Program-made: the position numbers and the translations under genes | Shown: positions 22,018-34,188 of the stretch, piece by piece | Layout: each line of letters starts with the position of its first letter | How positions within the stretch are numbered: position 1 is the first letter of the stretch | The notes under the pieces: generated by a model | The model's database searches: none | The model's input: the letters and a program-made list of their open reading frames with translations, nothing else | What the model was told of the DNA's origin: nothing | Origin: Eriocheir sinensis | Taxonomy: Eukaryota > Arthropoda > Malacostraca > Decapoda > Varunidae | Direction of reading: 5' to 3' | DNA length: 64,000 nt | Assembly (NCBI RefSeq): GCF_024679095.1 | Contig: NC_066528.1 | Span: 17,288,858 to 17,352,857 of the forward strand

Positions 22018-22630
22018 CTTACCTTACGGAACCTTACGGTGTCACTGGACGCAGGCCAAAGCTAGGCCTCTATGTCCAGATCATTGTCGCTGTCAAAACT
22101 GATATTCAGGTGGTGTGCCGGGCTGGTTAACAATTTTTCTTCAAAATGATATTGAATTTGTTGGTTTGATCAAAAGTTATCTAAACGTTTCTCAAATGAT
22201 ATCATGCTCACTGCCTCTTCTACATCCATGGGAAGGCTATTCCAGGCATCAACGACTCTTGAATTGAAGAACATCTGCCTCTTTTGCGTCCTGGACCTCA
22301 TTTTCCATAGTTTCAATTTGTGTCCACGTGTTGGCCCTGTATGTCTCTCAAGTTGGATGTTGACATCCTCATCATATTTACCTTTGAGGATTTGATCTAC
22401 CTCAATCATGTCTCCCCTTAGCCTTCTGTAAGTCAGTGTTGGTATCTCCAATTGTTTCAGTCGTTCTGGATATGTGAGGTTCTTGAATCCTGGTAATAAC
22501 TTGGATGCTCTTCTCAGGACATTTTCCACAATCCTTATATCCTTCTTCTTGTAGGGGGACCATACTGACTGAGCATACTCAAGATGAGGTCTTACCATGG
22601 TCTTGAAGAGACATCTAAATGTGTGTACAG
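22018..22630 (-). pseudogene. LINE relic B, U3
   Basis: Same relic as in U2, resuming immediately after the LTR element's target duplication. Open on the minus strand from the conserved MVRPHLEY to the stop at 22170. Confidence 0.78.
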
Positions 22631-22949
22631 TACTAAATGTAATATCGTGTGAGGAAGAGAAAAAAATAAGGAAATAAAAGAAAAACGGAAAAAATATGTA
22701 AATCAGAAAAGAGGAAAACAGGAAAAGCTGAATATAGGTCCACAGAAAAAATAAAGAATCAAGAAGGACCGTAAGAAGATGTACAAAGAGAAGGGAAAAG
22801 AAGAAAATAGGGAAATAGAAGAAAAAATTGGTAAAATATGTAAATCGGAAGAGAAAATAGGAAAGTCTGAAAATAGGGAGACAGAGAAATCAAAGAATTA
22901 AGAAGAACCCAAGAAGAAGGTATACAAAGAGGAGGAGGAAGCAAACAAG

Positions 22950-23064
22950 TCCCCTGTGAGGCTGTGACATCAAGTTCAAGGTTGAGGTCCGCCGCGTGCC
23001 CTGAAGTGCCCTGGCAGTGTTTCTCGTGGAGGAGGAGGAGCCCCTCGGCGTGCAGGCCCCCAGG
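22950..23064 (+). other. Candidate exon A with splice donor, U3
   Basis: Conserved block; donor GTGAGT starts at 23065. The GA-rich tract before it is shorter than in U2. Confidence 0.4.
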
Positions 23065-23086
23065 GTGAGTGTGCGGGTGGTGGGGG

Positions 23087-23635
23087 GGCCAGGGTGTGGA
23101 CGGGCTACACTTGGGACAGGAAGGAGCGGGGGGCCAGGGTGTGGACGGGCTACACTTGGGACAGGAAGGAGCGGGGGGCCAGGGTGTGGACGGGCTACAC
23201 TTGGGACAGGAAGGAGGGGAGGGCCAGGGTGTGGACGGGCTACACCTGGGACAGGAAGGAGTGGAGGGCCAGGATGTTGACGGGCTACACTTGGGACAGG
23301 AAGGAGTGGAGGGCCAGGGTGTGGATGGGCTACACTTGGGACAGGAAGGAGGGGAGGGCCAGGGTGTGGATGGGCTACACTTGGGATAGGAAGGAGGGTA
23401 GGGCCAGGGTGTGGACGGGCTACACTTGGGACAGGAAGGAGGGGAGGGCCAGGGTGTGGACGGGCTACACTTGGGACAGGAAGGAGGGGAGGGCCAGGGT
23501 GTGGACGGGCTACACTTGGGACAGGAAGGAGTGGTGGGCCAGGGTGTGGACGGGCTACACTTGGGACAGGAAGGAGGGGAGGGCCAGGGTGTGGACGGGC
23601 TACACTTGGGACAGGAAGGAGCGGGGGGCCAGGAA
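23087..23635 (+). repeat. 45-bp minisatellite, U3 (about 12 copies)
   Basis: Shortest array in the window and the most regular, with no frame-breaking indels seen. Confidence 0.97.
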
Positions 23636-23794
23636 GATGTTCCATTTATGGTCCCCCTCTTCATTACTCACGTGCGCCCCTGTTGGAATACTCCTCGGCT
23701 GTGTGGAACACAGGCTATGTTGGAGACTTAAAGTTATTTGAGTATTGTCTTATAAATTCAATTACAAGTTGACTGCATATGATGCACTATCCAG

Positions 23795-24025
23795 TAGGGG
23801 TGGGCAAGAATCGGTTCCGGAACCAGTTCCAGCGGTTCCGCTACGCAACCACTGGAATCGGTTCCCAAATCTTGGAACCGGTTCGAGCAAAGAGTTTTCT
23901 GCTTTGTCTGAGAAGTGTGATGAGGCTTGAGAACAGAATGGAAGCCATTCTTTTGGGGCAGTATCTGGCATTGTTTTGAGAGGCTGCCATACTGCTCATC
24001 ATTTTTCGCGTATGCCGCCCTTGGT

Positions 24026-24061
<36 letters not shown>

Positions 24062-24574
24062 GATATAGATATAGATATAGATATATATAGTTATATATAT
24101 TAATTTTCAGTTGATGCCTGACTGTTAAAAGAAATATTTACCTATTTTTTCCAGGTCCTTTTACAATTTAGTCATTAAAGACAAAGATCACTTAGTGGTT
24201 TGCATTTGCTCCTATATATGTCAACACTTGAATAGGAAAATGGGGAGCATAAGTCAAGAATAAAGGAAGATTGGAAAAGGCAGCTCCCAGAGTGGTGAAA
24301 AATAGGGCTACCCTGGTGGGAGCGGGCGAGGCTGGAGGCAGCGCGGGACCGCTCATGGGCACCTGGGGAGGCAGGCTGGGAGTACAGAGAAGCTGAACCC
24401 GGTTCCAAGGTCACAGAACCGTTCGAGCGGTTCCCGCAGCCTCCGTGCACAAGGCTCCAGTGGACGTGAGGGTGCGTGTAGGGAGCATTGGATTTGAGAG
24501 TGTGGGAACCGGTTCCGAGAGCCTTCAGTACCGGAACTGCCGGATCCGAAAATGACGGTTCCTGCCCAGCCCTA
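23795..24574. mobile_element. hAT-like non-autonomous element, 780 bp
   Basis: Ends TAGGGGTGGGCAAGAA and, in inverse complement, TAGGGCTGGGCAGGAA. Flanked by CTATCCAG (23787-23794) and CCATCCAG (24575-24582), an 8-bp target duplication with one mismatch, as expected for hAT elements. Sub-terminal GGTTCCGGAACC-like palindromes occur at both ends. No transposase ORF recognised. Confidence 0.8.
24029..24100. repeat. Compound TG/TA/GATA microsatellite
   Basis: TG dinucleotides pass into TA and then AGATAT repeats, inside the hAT-like element. Confidence 0.9.
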
Positions 24575-24858
24575 CCATCCAGCTCTTTCACTAGTACTTG
24601 TTGTTTTTTTAACCCCTCTCTCCCTGCACTTCCAAGTAGTCATTCCCAAGAATAATCAATAACCAGAATAATATGAAACATATACAAACCTATCAGAAGA
24701 ACAGTGTGGTCCTCGTAAATAATGTAAGAGCGGTGATCTCATCAACACGCACTATTTGCCTGACCTGGTGGCCTGTGGCTTGCCTTGGTGCACCCACCAC
24801 CGCCCTGATCCCTCCCACCAACTTCAGTTTCCTAACCAGACAATTTTTTTCTTTGCAG

Positions 24859-25341
24859 AACACGACTTTGTCCCAATGGCCACCACTGGTGTTAGTGTCG
24901 ATGGTAGGCATTGAGACAGCTGCTGTGCTCGGTACTTCTTCCGTCCTTGCTGCCGCTGACTTCAGGACTCCTTGGTGCATCCCACGCCTTGCCTGCTCAA
25001 TTGGTCACTAAGTGTGGCTTTTAGGCAACCTCGCCACCTTCTCCAGCATCTCTGAGGTTCCTCAAGACCAGCCAACTCCTCACATCTGGAGTAGTGTTGC
25101 AGTGGAGGCTGCAAGGCGGGACAGCAGCTGGAGTGGCTGGGATGAGCAGGAGCCGACTGCTACTGGTGTGAGGTTCAGGAGTGATCAAAAACATTACCAC
25201 CACCACCACTCCTGCCACCACCCCCACCACCACCCCCACCACCACTCCTGCCACCACCACCACCACCACTGCCACTACCAACACCACCACCACCACCAAA
25301 AGCAACTGCTGGCCTCTTCATCCACAAAGGGGGAAGTTTGA
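24859..25341 (+). CDS. Candidate exons B and C, U3
   Basis: Exon B is 24859-24903 and exon C 25025-25341. Same splice signals (branch TCACTAA). The CAC tract has two CCC interruptions; its length differs from U1 by whole codons. Confidence 0.42.
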
Positions 25342-25395
25342 ATTTCAGAAATGTGAGAAGATCTGAGAGTGAGAGAAAGTTTACTGACCAAAGAC

Positions 25396-26955
25396 ATGCA
25401 GGGAAGGATGACCTCAACAAATACACCCACACACTCTGGCGTAAGACCTCATGAAAGCCGGGAGTGTGGCAAAAGGTTTAGTAATAGGAGTAACCCCAAA
25501 CGTCACACCCTAAAACACACTGGTGCAAGAAACCATGAGTGTGAAGTTTGTGGGAAATGTTTCAGTCAGAAGGGTCACCTCAAGAAACATGCCCTTACAC
25601 ACACTGGTGAAAGAAATCATGAGTGTGAAGTTTGTGGGAAATGTTTCAGTCAGAAGGGTCACCTCAACACACACACACTTACACACACTGGTGAAAGAAA
25701 TCATGAGTGTGAAGTTTGTGGGAAATGTTTCAGTCGGAAGAGTAACCTCAAGAAACATGCCCTTACACACACTGGTGAAAGAAACCATGAGTGTGAAGTT
25801 TGTGGGAAATGTTTCAGTCGGAAGAGTACCCTCAAAACACACACCGTTACACACACTGGTGCAAAAAAACATGAGTCTGAAGTTTGTGGGAAACGTTTCA
25901 GTGAGAAGGGTACCCTCAAGAAACATGCCCTTACGCACACTGGTGAAAGGAATCATGAGTGTGAAGTTTGTGGGAAATGTTTCAGTGAGAAGAGTAACCT
26001 CAACAGACACACCCTTACACACACTGGTGAAAGAAATCATGAGTGTGAAGTTTGTGGGAAATGTTTCAGTCTGAAGGATACCCTCAAATTACACACTCTT
26101 ACACACACTGGTGAAAGAAATCATGAGTGTGAAGTTTGTGGGAAACGTTTCAGTCGGAAGGATACCCTCAAATTACACACTCTTACACACACTGGTGAAA
26201 GAAATCATGAGTGTGAAGTTTGTGGGAAACGTTTCAGTGAGAAGGGTACCCTCAAGAAACATGCCCTTACACACATTGGTGCAAGAAACCATGAGTGTGA
26301 AGTTTGTGGGAAACGTTTCAGTGAGAAGGGTAACCTCAAGAAACATGCCCTTACACACACTGGTGCAAGAAATCATGAGTGTGAAGTTTGTGGGAAATGT
26401 TTCAGTCGGAAGGATACCCTCAAATTACACACTCTTACACACACTGGTGAAAGAAATCATGAGTGTGAAGTTTGTGGGAAATGTTTCTGTCGGAAGGATA
26501 CCCTCAAATTACACACTCTTACACACACTGGTGAAAGAAATCATGAGTGTGAAGTTTGTGGGAAATGTTTCAGTCTGAAGGATACCCTCAAATTACACAC
26601 TCTTACACACACTGGTGAAAGAAATCATGAGTGTGAAGTTTGTGGGAAACGTTTCAGTGAGAAGGGTAACCTCAAAGTACACACTGTTACACACACTGGT
26701 GAAAGAAATCATGAGTGTGAAGTTTGTGGGAAATGTTTCAGTCAGAAGAGTAACCTCAAAGTACACACTGTTACACACACTGATGCAAGAAATCATGAGT
26801 GTGAAGTTTGTGGGAAACGATTCAAACTGAAGAGGCTATTGAACCTGCACCTCTTCAGACACTCTGGTCATAAAGGGTTCAAGTGCGATGTTTGTGGGAA
26901 ACGTTTCATGACTAAGGGTGAGATTGCCAGGCACGTGAAGGTCCACTTCTCCTGA
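25396..26955 (+). CDS. C2H2 poly-zinc-finger protein Z3
   Basis: 519 codons, degenerate head finger plus 17 fingers, one of the two longest copies. The fifth amplified finger has Ser in place of the first zinc Cys (HESEVC) and may not fold around zinc. Another finger reads CFC-RKDTLKL (near 26485), an extra Cys at the residue before helix position -1, found elsewhere only in Z6. Seven consecutive fingers from EKGTLKK with a THIGAR linker to QKSNLKV match Z6 in order and sequence. The 18-bp segment before the ATG is absent. The C-terminal pair is as in Z1. Predicted nuclear DNA-binding protein; targets unknown. Confidence 0.85.
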   Translation: MQGRMTSTNTPTHSGVRPHESRECGKRFSNRSNPKRHTLKHTGARNHECEVCGKCFSQKGHLKKHALTHTGERNHECEVCGKCFSQKGHLNTHTLTHTGERNHECEVCGKCFSRKSNLKKHALTHTGERNHECEVCGKCFSRKSTLKTHTVTHTGAKKHESEVCGKRFSEKGTLKKHALTHTGERNHECEVCGKCFSEKSNLNRHTLTHTGERNHECEVCGKCFSLKDTLKLHTLTHTGERNHECEVCGKRFSRKDTLKLHTLTHTGERNHECEVCGKRFSEKGTLKKHALTHIGARNHECEVCGKRFSEKGNLKKHALTHTGARNHECEVCGKCFSRKDTLKLHTLTHTGERNHECEVCGKCFCRKDTLKLHTLTHTGERNHECEVCGKCFSLKDTLKLHTLTHTGERNHECEVCGKRFSEKGNLKVHTVTHTGERNHECEVCGKCFSQKSNLKVHTVTHTDARNHECEVCGKRFKLKRLLNLHLFRHSGHKGFKCDVCGKRFMTKGEIARHVKVHFS

Positions 26956-27480
26956 GGGGCTGTGCTGATTCAGTTCTGCTGTGTGTGTGAGTGCAAGTGT
27001 TTGTTGTGGTGGTGTTACAGGGCTGTGTGTAGCACAGGGAACAGAAAATAATCATCTATTGGAACAAATGCTGACTGTAACGGCATGATCTGTTATTCAC
27101 TTTCCATCCTAGGCTGCATGTGGTTGGTGGGTCCTGTGAACGGTCTGATCTTTTTGGTGACTGTGCCGGGCTGGCTGTTGTGGCCTGGGCCTATTGGTCA
27201 AGTGTGTGTGTTACTAGTAATAATATAGTCCTGTAGGCAAACCACACCAAACTGGCTGTTGGGAGGTGTAGGCCATGGTAATTGATGTCTTATGGTGTTG
27301 TTACTTTCCTGTTTCCACCCACGTGACGTCCCATCTCAACAAACAAGTCATATACCACGGCAGCCTTGGGTGGGGGGGGGCACAACAGCAGTGTTACCAC
27401 CTCCTTAGAGGGATGAGAGAAGTAACGGGAGAAAGAAATAAGGGAGAAGTTTTGTACCACATATGGGAATTTATGTAAAG

Positions 27481-27486
27481 AATAAA
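27481..27486 (+). terminator. Polyadenylation signal, U3
   Basis: AATAAA in the conserved context, about 525 bp after the Z3 stop. Confidence 0.5.
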
Positions 27487-28080
27487 AAAGCATTCCGAGA
27501 GACGAGTTTTATTATCGTAAGAAAATAGCGTGTGTTAATTTCACTCTCCAGTGACCGTCAAGACAACCTGTGAATCACAGCTTTGGATCTTGAGTCAAAC
27601 TTTACTAAACTTGCTGTTGAAGACAGGCAAGGCACGACACATTAGCACCACCGCGCGGCCATCATGCCTTGACGCGCCCTTCATGTGAGGCTCGGCCAGC
27701 AATGCCCAGACTTACTCCCTTCACTATTCTTTGTGTTGGAACACTTATTACAATGTTAACACAACCCTTTTGACCCTGAACCCACGGTGGAAAATGAGTC
27801 ACTAATGATGATGAGGATCCAGGGTAGATTAATGAAAAAGTAGAGGGCGGGCAGCTTTGTAAAGTGAGAGGTGTTCCTGATGGAAACAGGAAGAGAAACA
27901 AATCTAGCCACTGGAAAGACCCAAGGAATCCTTCACCCTTGACCACCAGCTGACCTTCACTGTCACCATGGCTACAGGCACCATCACCAGGACAGTTATA
28001 CTGCTGCCATTATGACCTATCCCTTCACCACTATCTTCACTCTCCTCCCTTATTATCACTACCATATATTAATCCAAAGT

Positions 28081-28580
28081 CTATGATGTGGGTCTTTATC
28101 TAACGCTTTCTGGAAATCAAGACAGACTACGTCCAGTGATTTAGTTACGTCATAAACTGAGAAGAAGTCGTTATAAAAGGTCAATAGGTTTGATAGGGAG
28201 GATCTTTTGTTACGGAAGCCATGTTGTGAATCCCCAATTAATGAGTGGCTTTGAAGGTAACTCACAATTTTGTCTCTAATTATGCTCTCGAGTAGCTTAC
28301 CTACAACAAGTTAGACTAATGGGCCTGTAATTACCTGGTGTTTTTTTGTCTCCTTTCTTAAGAACCGGTGTCACGTTAGCTTTTTTCCAATCCGAAGGGA
28401 CGATGCCTGTCGCAAGGACATATCAAAAATGGTTGTGAGGGAGGAGAGTATTTCGCTCTTTGTTTCTTTAAGCAGCATAGGATATACGTTGTCAGGTCCG
28501 GGACTTGTATTCGTTTTAAGGGATTGGAGAGCTTTAAGGACTTCATCGGTAGTTATTACAAAGTTAGGCAACGCTTGCTC
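28081..28580 (-). pseudogene. LINE relic A, U4
   Basis: Same RT fragment as in U2, with the frame broken between the two conserved parts near 28300-28370. Confidence 0.78.
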
Positions 28581-28808
28581 AAGAGGAGGAAGAATACTGT
28601 ATTCTTCCTCCAAGAGAGCGACCCGCTGAGGGCCACTCCATGTATTATTCCTCCAAGGATAAAACTAAGCGTAAGGAAAAGAAACTCAAAGAAATAAAAG
28701 ACCCAAACAAAATGCATAAAAAGACGACTTAGGGCATAAAAAGTCTCCAAGTAGGAAGAAAAGAAAAAATAGGGAAAAAAAGAAATAGGCAAATCTGAAA
28801 ATCTGAAT

Positions 28809-29425
28809 ATACCTTACCTTACGGAACCTTACGGTGTCACTGGACGCAGGCCAAAGCTAGGCCTCTATGTCCAGATCATTGTCGCTGTCAAAACTGATAT
28901 TCAGCTGGTGTGCCGGGCTGGTTAACAATTTTTCTTCAAAATGATATTGAATTTGTTGGTTTCATCAAAAGTTATCTAATCGTTTCTCAAATGAGATCAC
29001 GCTCACTGCCTCTTCTACATCCATGGGAAGGCTATTCCAGGCATCAACGACTCTTGAATTGAAGAACATCTGCCTCTTTTGCGTCCTGGACCTCATTTTC
29101 CATAGTTTCAATTTGTGTCCACGTGTTGGCCCTGTATGTCTCTCAAGTTGGATGTTGACATCCTCATCATATTTACCTTTGAGGATTTGATCTGCCTCAA
29201 TCATGTCTCCCCTTAGCCTTCTGTAAGTCAGTGTTGGTATCTCCAATTGTTTCAGTCGTTCTGGATATGTGAGGTTCTTGAATCCTGGTAATAACTTGGA
29301 TGCTCTTCTCAGGACATTTTCCACAATCCTTATATCCTTCTTCTTGTAGGGGGACCATACTGACTGAGCATACTCAAGATGAGGTCTTACCATGGTCTTG
29401 AAGAGACATCTAAATGTGTGTACAG
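28809..29425 (-). pseudogene. LINE relic B, U4
   Basis: Same relic as in U2; minus-strand coding portion ends at the stop at 28965. Confidence 0.78.
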
Positions 29426-29759
29426 TACTAAATGTAATATCGTGTGAGGAAGATAAAAAATAAGGAAATAAAAGAAAAACGGAAAAAATATGTAAATCAG
29501 AAAAGAGGAAAACAGGAAAAGCTGAATATAGGTCCACAGAAAAAATAAAGAATCAAGAAGGACCGTAAGAAGATGTACAAAGAGAAGGGAAAAGAAGAAA
29601 ATAGGGAAATAGAATAAAAAAAATTGGTAAAATATGTAAATCGGAAGAGAAAATAGGAAGGTCTGAATATAGGGAGACAGAAAAATCAAAGAATTAAGAA
29701 GAACCCAAGAAGAAGGTATACAAAGAGGAGAAGAAGAAGAGGAGGAGGAAGCAAACAAG

Positions 29760-29874
29760 TCCCCTGTGAGGCTGTGACATCAAGTTCAAGGTCGAGGTCC
29801 GCCGCGTGGCCTGAAGTGCCCTGGCAGTGTTTCTCGTGGAGGAGGAGGAGCCCCTCGGCGTGCAGGCCCCCAGG
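29760..29874 (+). other. Candidate exon A with splice donor, U4
   Basis: Conserved block with donor GTGAGT at 29875. Confidence 0.4.
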
Positions 29875-29895
29875 GTGAGTGTGCGGGTGGTGGGG

Positions 29896-30950
29896 GGCCA
29901 GGGTGTGGACGGGCTACACTTGGGACAGGAAGGAGCGGGGGGCCAGGCTGTGGACGGGCAACACTAGGGACAGGAAGGAGTGGGGGCCAGGGTGTGGACG
30001 GCTACACTTGGGACAGGAAAGAGTGGAGAGGGCCAGGGTGTGGACAGGCTACACTTGGGACAGGAAGGAGCAGGGGCCAGGGCGTGGACGGGCTACACTT
30101 GGGACAGGAAGGAGCGGGGGGCCAGGGTGTGGACGGGCTACACTTGGGACAGGAAGGAGCAGGGGCCAGGGTGTGGACGGGCTACTTGGGACAGGGAAGG
30201 AGCAGGGGCCAGGGGGTGGACGGGCTACACTTGGGACAGGAAGGAGGGGAGGGCCAGGCTGTGGACGGGCTACACTTGGGACAGGAAGGAGTGGAGGGCC
30301 AGGGTGTGGACGGGCTACACTTGGGACAGGAAGGAGCAGGGCCAGGGTGTGGACAGGCTACACTTGGGACAGGAAGGAGCAGGGGCCAGGGTGTGGACAG
30401 GCTACACTTGGGACAGGAAGGAGGAGCAGGGGGCCAGGTGTGGACGGGCTACACTTGGGACAGGAAGGAGCAGGGGGCCAGGGTGTGGACGGGCTACACT
30501 TGGGACAGGAAGGAGGGGAGGGCCAGGGTGTGGACGGGCTACACTTGGGACAGGAAGGAGCGGGGGGCCAGGGTGTGGACAGGCTACACTTGGGACAGGA
30601 AGGAGCGGGGCCAGGGTGCGGACAGGCTACACTTGGGACAGGATGGAGCGGGGGGCCAGGGTGTGGACAGGCTACACTTGGGACAGGAAGAAGTGGGGGG
30701 CCAGGGTGTGGACGGGCTACACTTGGGACAGGAAGGAGGGGAGGGCCAGGGTGTGGACGGGCTACACTTGGGACAGGAAGGAGTGGGGGGCCAGGGTGTG
30801 GACGGGCTACACTTGGGACAAGAAGGAGTGGGGGGCCAGGGTGTGGATGGGCTACACTTGGGACAGGAAGGAGGGGAGGGCCAGGGTGTGGACGGGCTAC
30901 ACTTGGGACAGGAAGGAGCGGGGGGCCAGGGTGTGGACGGGCTACACTAG
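29896..30950 (+). repeat. 45-bp minisatellite, U4 (about 23 copies)
   Basis: Its first half (29950-30440) has many short deletions and one copy lacking part of the ACACTTGGG core (near 30182). The second half is regular. Confidence 0.97.
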
Positions 30951-31216
30951 TGCTTGTTGTTTTTTTAACCTCCCTCTCTCCCTGCACTTCCAAGTAGTCA
31001 TTCCCAAGAATAATCAATAACCAGAATAATATGAAACATATACAAACCTATCAGAAGAACAGTGTGGTCCTCGTAAATAATGTAAGAGCGGTGATCTCAT
31101 CAACACGCACTATTTGCCCGACCCGGCGACCTGTGGCTTGCCTTGGTGCACCCACCACCGCCCTGATCCCTCCCACCAACTTCAGTTTCCTAACCAGACA
31201 ATTTTTTTCTTTGCAG

Positions 31217-31633
31217 AACACGACTTTGTCCCAATGGCCACCACTGGTGTTAGTGTCGATGGTAGGCATTGAGACAGCTGCTGTGCTCGGTACTTCTTCC
31301 GTCCTTGCTGCCGCTGACTTCAGGACTCCTTGGTGCATCCCACGCCTTGCCTGCTCAATTGGTCACTGAGTGTGGCTTTTAGGCAACCTCGCCACCTTCT
31401 CCAGCATCTCTGAGGTTCCTCAAGACCAGCCAACTCCTCACATCTGGAGTAGTGTTGCAGTGGAGGCTGCAAGGCAGGACAGCAGCTGGAGTGGCCGGGA
31501 TGAGCAGGAGCCGACTGCTACTGGTGTGAGGTTCAGGAGTGATCAAAAACATTACCACCACCACCACTCCTGCCACCACCACCACTCCTGCCACCACCAC
31601 CACTGCCACCACCAACACCACCACCACCATTAA
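31217..31633 (+). CDS. Candidate exons B and C, U4
   Basis: Exon B is 31217-31261 and exon C 31383-31633. Here the CAC tract ends in CATTAA, an early stop, so the KQLLASSS tail seen elsewhere is lost. The branch motif reads TCACTGA. Confidence 0.38.
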
Positions 31634-31747
31634 AAGCAACTGCTGGCCTCTTCATCCACAAAGGGGGAAGTTTGAATTTCAGAAATGTGAGAAGGTCTGA
31701 GAGTGAGAGAAAGTTTACTGACCAAAGCCAAGAGTGTGAGAAAAGAC

Positions 31748-33055
31748 ATGCAGGGAAGGATGACCTCAACAAATACACCCACACACTCTGGCGTAAGACC
31801 TCATGAAAGCCGGGAGTGTGGCAAAAGGTTTAGTAATAGGAGTAACCCCAAACGTCACACCCTTAAACATACTGGTGCAAGAAACCATGAGTGTGAAGTT
31901 TGTGGGAAATGTTTCAGTCAGAAGGGTAACCTCAAATTACACACTCTTACACACACTGGTGAAAGAAATCATGAGTGTGAAGTTTGTGGGAAATGTTTCA
32001 GTCGGAAGGGTCACCTCAACAGACACACACTTACACACACTGGTGCAAGAAACCATGAGTGTGAAGTTTGTGGGAAATGTTTCAGTCGGAAGGGTCACCT
32101 CAAGAAACATGCCCTTACACACACTGGTGAAAGAAATCATGAGTGTGAAGTTTGTGGGAAATGTTTCAGTCAGAAGGGTCACCTCAACACACACACACTT
32201 ACACACACTGGTGAAAGAAATCATGAGTGTGAAGTTTGTGGGAAATGTTTCAGTCGGAAGAGTACCCTCAAAACACACACCGTTACACACACTGGTGCAA
32301 AAAAACATGAGTCTGAAGTTTGTGGGAAACGTTTCAGTGAGAAGGGTACCCTCAAGAAACATGCCCTTACGCACACTGGTGAAAGGAATCATGAGTGTGA
32401 AGTTTGTGGGAAATGTTTCAGTGAGAAGAGTAACCTCAACAGACACACCCTTACACACGCTGGTGAAAGAAATCATGAGTGTGAAGTTTGTGGGAAATGT
32501 TTCAGTCAGAAGTGTCACCTCAACAGACACACCCTTACACACACTGGTGCAAGAAATCATGAGTGTGAAGTTTGTGGGAAATGTTTCAGTCAGAATGGTC
32601 ACCTCAAGAAACATGCCCTTACACACACTGGTGAAAGAAATCATGAGTGTGAAGTTTGTGGGAAACGTTTCAGTCAGAAGGGTACCCTCAAATTACACAC
32701 TGTTACACACACTGGTGCAAGAAATCATGAGTGTGAAATTTGTGGGAAATGTTTCAGTCAGAAGGCTCACCTCAAAGTACACACTGTTACACACACTGAT
32801 GCAAGAAATCATGAGTGTGAAGTTTGTGGGAAATGTTTCAGTCTGAAGAGTAACCTCAAAGTACACACTGTTACACACACTGATGCAAGAAATCATGAGT
32901 GTGAAGTTTGTGGGAAAAGATTCAAACTGAAGAGGGTATTGAACCTGCACCTCTTCAGACACTCTGGTCATAAAGGGTTCAAGTGCGATGTTTGTGGGAA
33001 ACGTTTCATGACCAAGGGTGAGATTGCCAGGCACGTGAAGGTCCACTTCTCCTGA
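31748..33055 (+). CDS. C2H2 poly-zinc-finger protein Z4
   Basis: 435 codons, degenerate head finger plus 14 fingers. Helix codes include QKGNLKL, RKGHLNR, QKCHLNR, QNGHLKK (Asn in place of the usual Lys at helix position 1) and QKAHLKV. The sixth finger carries the HESEVC Cys-to-Ser change. The 3' half matches Z2 in finger order and is the reference that shows the indels in Z2. The penultimate finger has KLKRVL where most copies have KLKRLL. The frame is intact to TGA 33053-33055. Confidence 0.85.
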   Translation: MQGRMTSTNTPTHSGVRPHESRECGKRFSNRSNPKRHTLKHTGARNHECEVCGKCFSQKGNLKLHTLTHTGERNHECEVCGKCFSRKGHLNRHTLTHTGARNHECEVCGKCFSRKGHLKKHALTHTGERNHECEVCGKCFSQKGHLNTHTLTHTGERNHECEVCGKCFSRKSTLKTHTVTHTGAKKHESEVCGKRFSEKGTLKKHALTHTGERNHECEVCGKCFSEKSNLNRHTLTHAGERNHECEVCGKCFSQKCHLNRHTLTHTGARNHECEVCGKCFSQNGHLKKHALTHTGERNHECEVCGKRFSQKGTLKLHTVTHTGARNHECEICGKCFSQKAHLKVHTVTHTDARNHECEVCGKCFSLKSNLKVHTVTHTDARNHECEVCGKRFKLKRVLNLHLFRHSGHKGFKCDVCGKRFMTKGEIARHVKVHFS

Positions 33056-33577
33056 GGGGCTGTGCTGATTCAGTTCTGCTGTGTGTGTGAGTGCAAGTGT
33101 TTGTTGTGGTGGTGTTACAGGGCTGTGTGTAGCACAGGGAACAGAAAATAATCATCTATTGGAACAAATGGTGACTGTAACGGCATGATCTGTTATTCAC
33201 TTTCCATCCTAGGCTGCATGTGGTTGGTGGGTCCTGTGAACGGTCTGATCTTTTTGGTGACTGTGCCGGGCTGGCTGTTGTGGCCTGGGCCTATTGGTCA
33301 AGTGTGTGTGTTACTAGTAATAATATAGTCCTGTAGGCAAACCACCAAACTGGCTGTTGGGAGGTGTAGGCCATGGTAATTGATGTCTTATGGTGTTGTT
33401 ACTTTCCTGTTTCCACCCACGTGACGTCCCATCTCAACAAACAAGTCTTATTCCACGGCAGCCTTGGGTGGGGGGGGCACAACAGCAGTGTTACCACCTC
33501 CTTAGAGGGATGAGAGAAGTAACGGGAGAAAGAAGTAAGGGAGAAGTTTTGTACCACATATGGGAATTTATGTAAAG

Positions 33578-33583
33578 AATAAA
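33578..33583 (+). terminator. Polyadenylation signal, U4
   Basis: AATAAA in the conserved context, about 520 bp after the Z4 stop. Confidence 0.5.
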
Positions 33584-34188
33584 AAAGCATTCCGAGAGAC
33601 GAGTTTTATTATCGTAAGAAAATAGCGTGTGTTCCTTAATTTCACTCTCCAGTGACCGTCAAGACAACCTGTGAATCACAGCTTTGGATCTTGAGTCAAA
33701 CTTTACTAAACTTGCTGTTGAAGACAGGCAAGGCACGACACATTAGCACCACCGCGCGGCCATCATGCCTTGACGCGCCCTTCATGTGAGGCTCGGCCAG
33801 CAATGCCCAGACTTACTCCCTTCACTATTCTTTGTGTTGGAACACTTATAAGTTATTACAATGTTAACACAACCCTTTTGACCCTGAACCCACGGTGGAA
33901 AATGAGTCACTAATGATGATGAGGATCCAGGGTAGATTAATGAAAAAGTAGAGGGCGGGCAGCTTTGTAAAGTGAGAGGTGTTCCTGATGGAAACAGGAA
34001 GAGAAACAAATCTAGCCACTGGAAAGACCCAAGGAATCCTTCACCCTTGACCACCAGCTGACCTTCACTGTCACCATGGCTACAGGCACCATCACCAGGA
34101 CAGTTATACTGCTGCCATTATGACCTATCCCTTCACCACTATCTTCACTCTCCTCCCTTATTATCACTACCATATATTAATCCAAAGT

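Larger units (their letters stand above)
14799..28080 (+). repeat. Tandem unit U3
   Basis: Unit enlarged to 13.3 kb by an LTR retrotransposon between relics A and B and by a hAT-like element after the minisatellite; about 6.0 kb without them. It keeps the long post-minisatellite segment that U2, U4 and U5 have lost. Confidence 0.88.
28081..34188 (+). repeat. Tandem unit U4
   Basis: Complete 6.1-kb unit without large insertions. Shares the post-minisatellite deletion with U2 and U5, but has the 18-bp segment before the finger ATG that U2, U3 and U5 lack. Confidence 0.9.

Noticed and set aside
22759..23664. Long minus-strand Pro/Ser/Cys-rich ORFs over the minisatellite
   Set aside because: Reverse complement of the same 45-bp repeat continuing into purine-rich tract; no independent coding signal.
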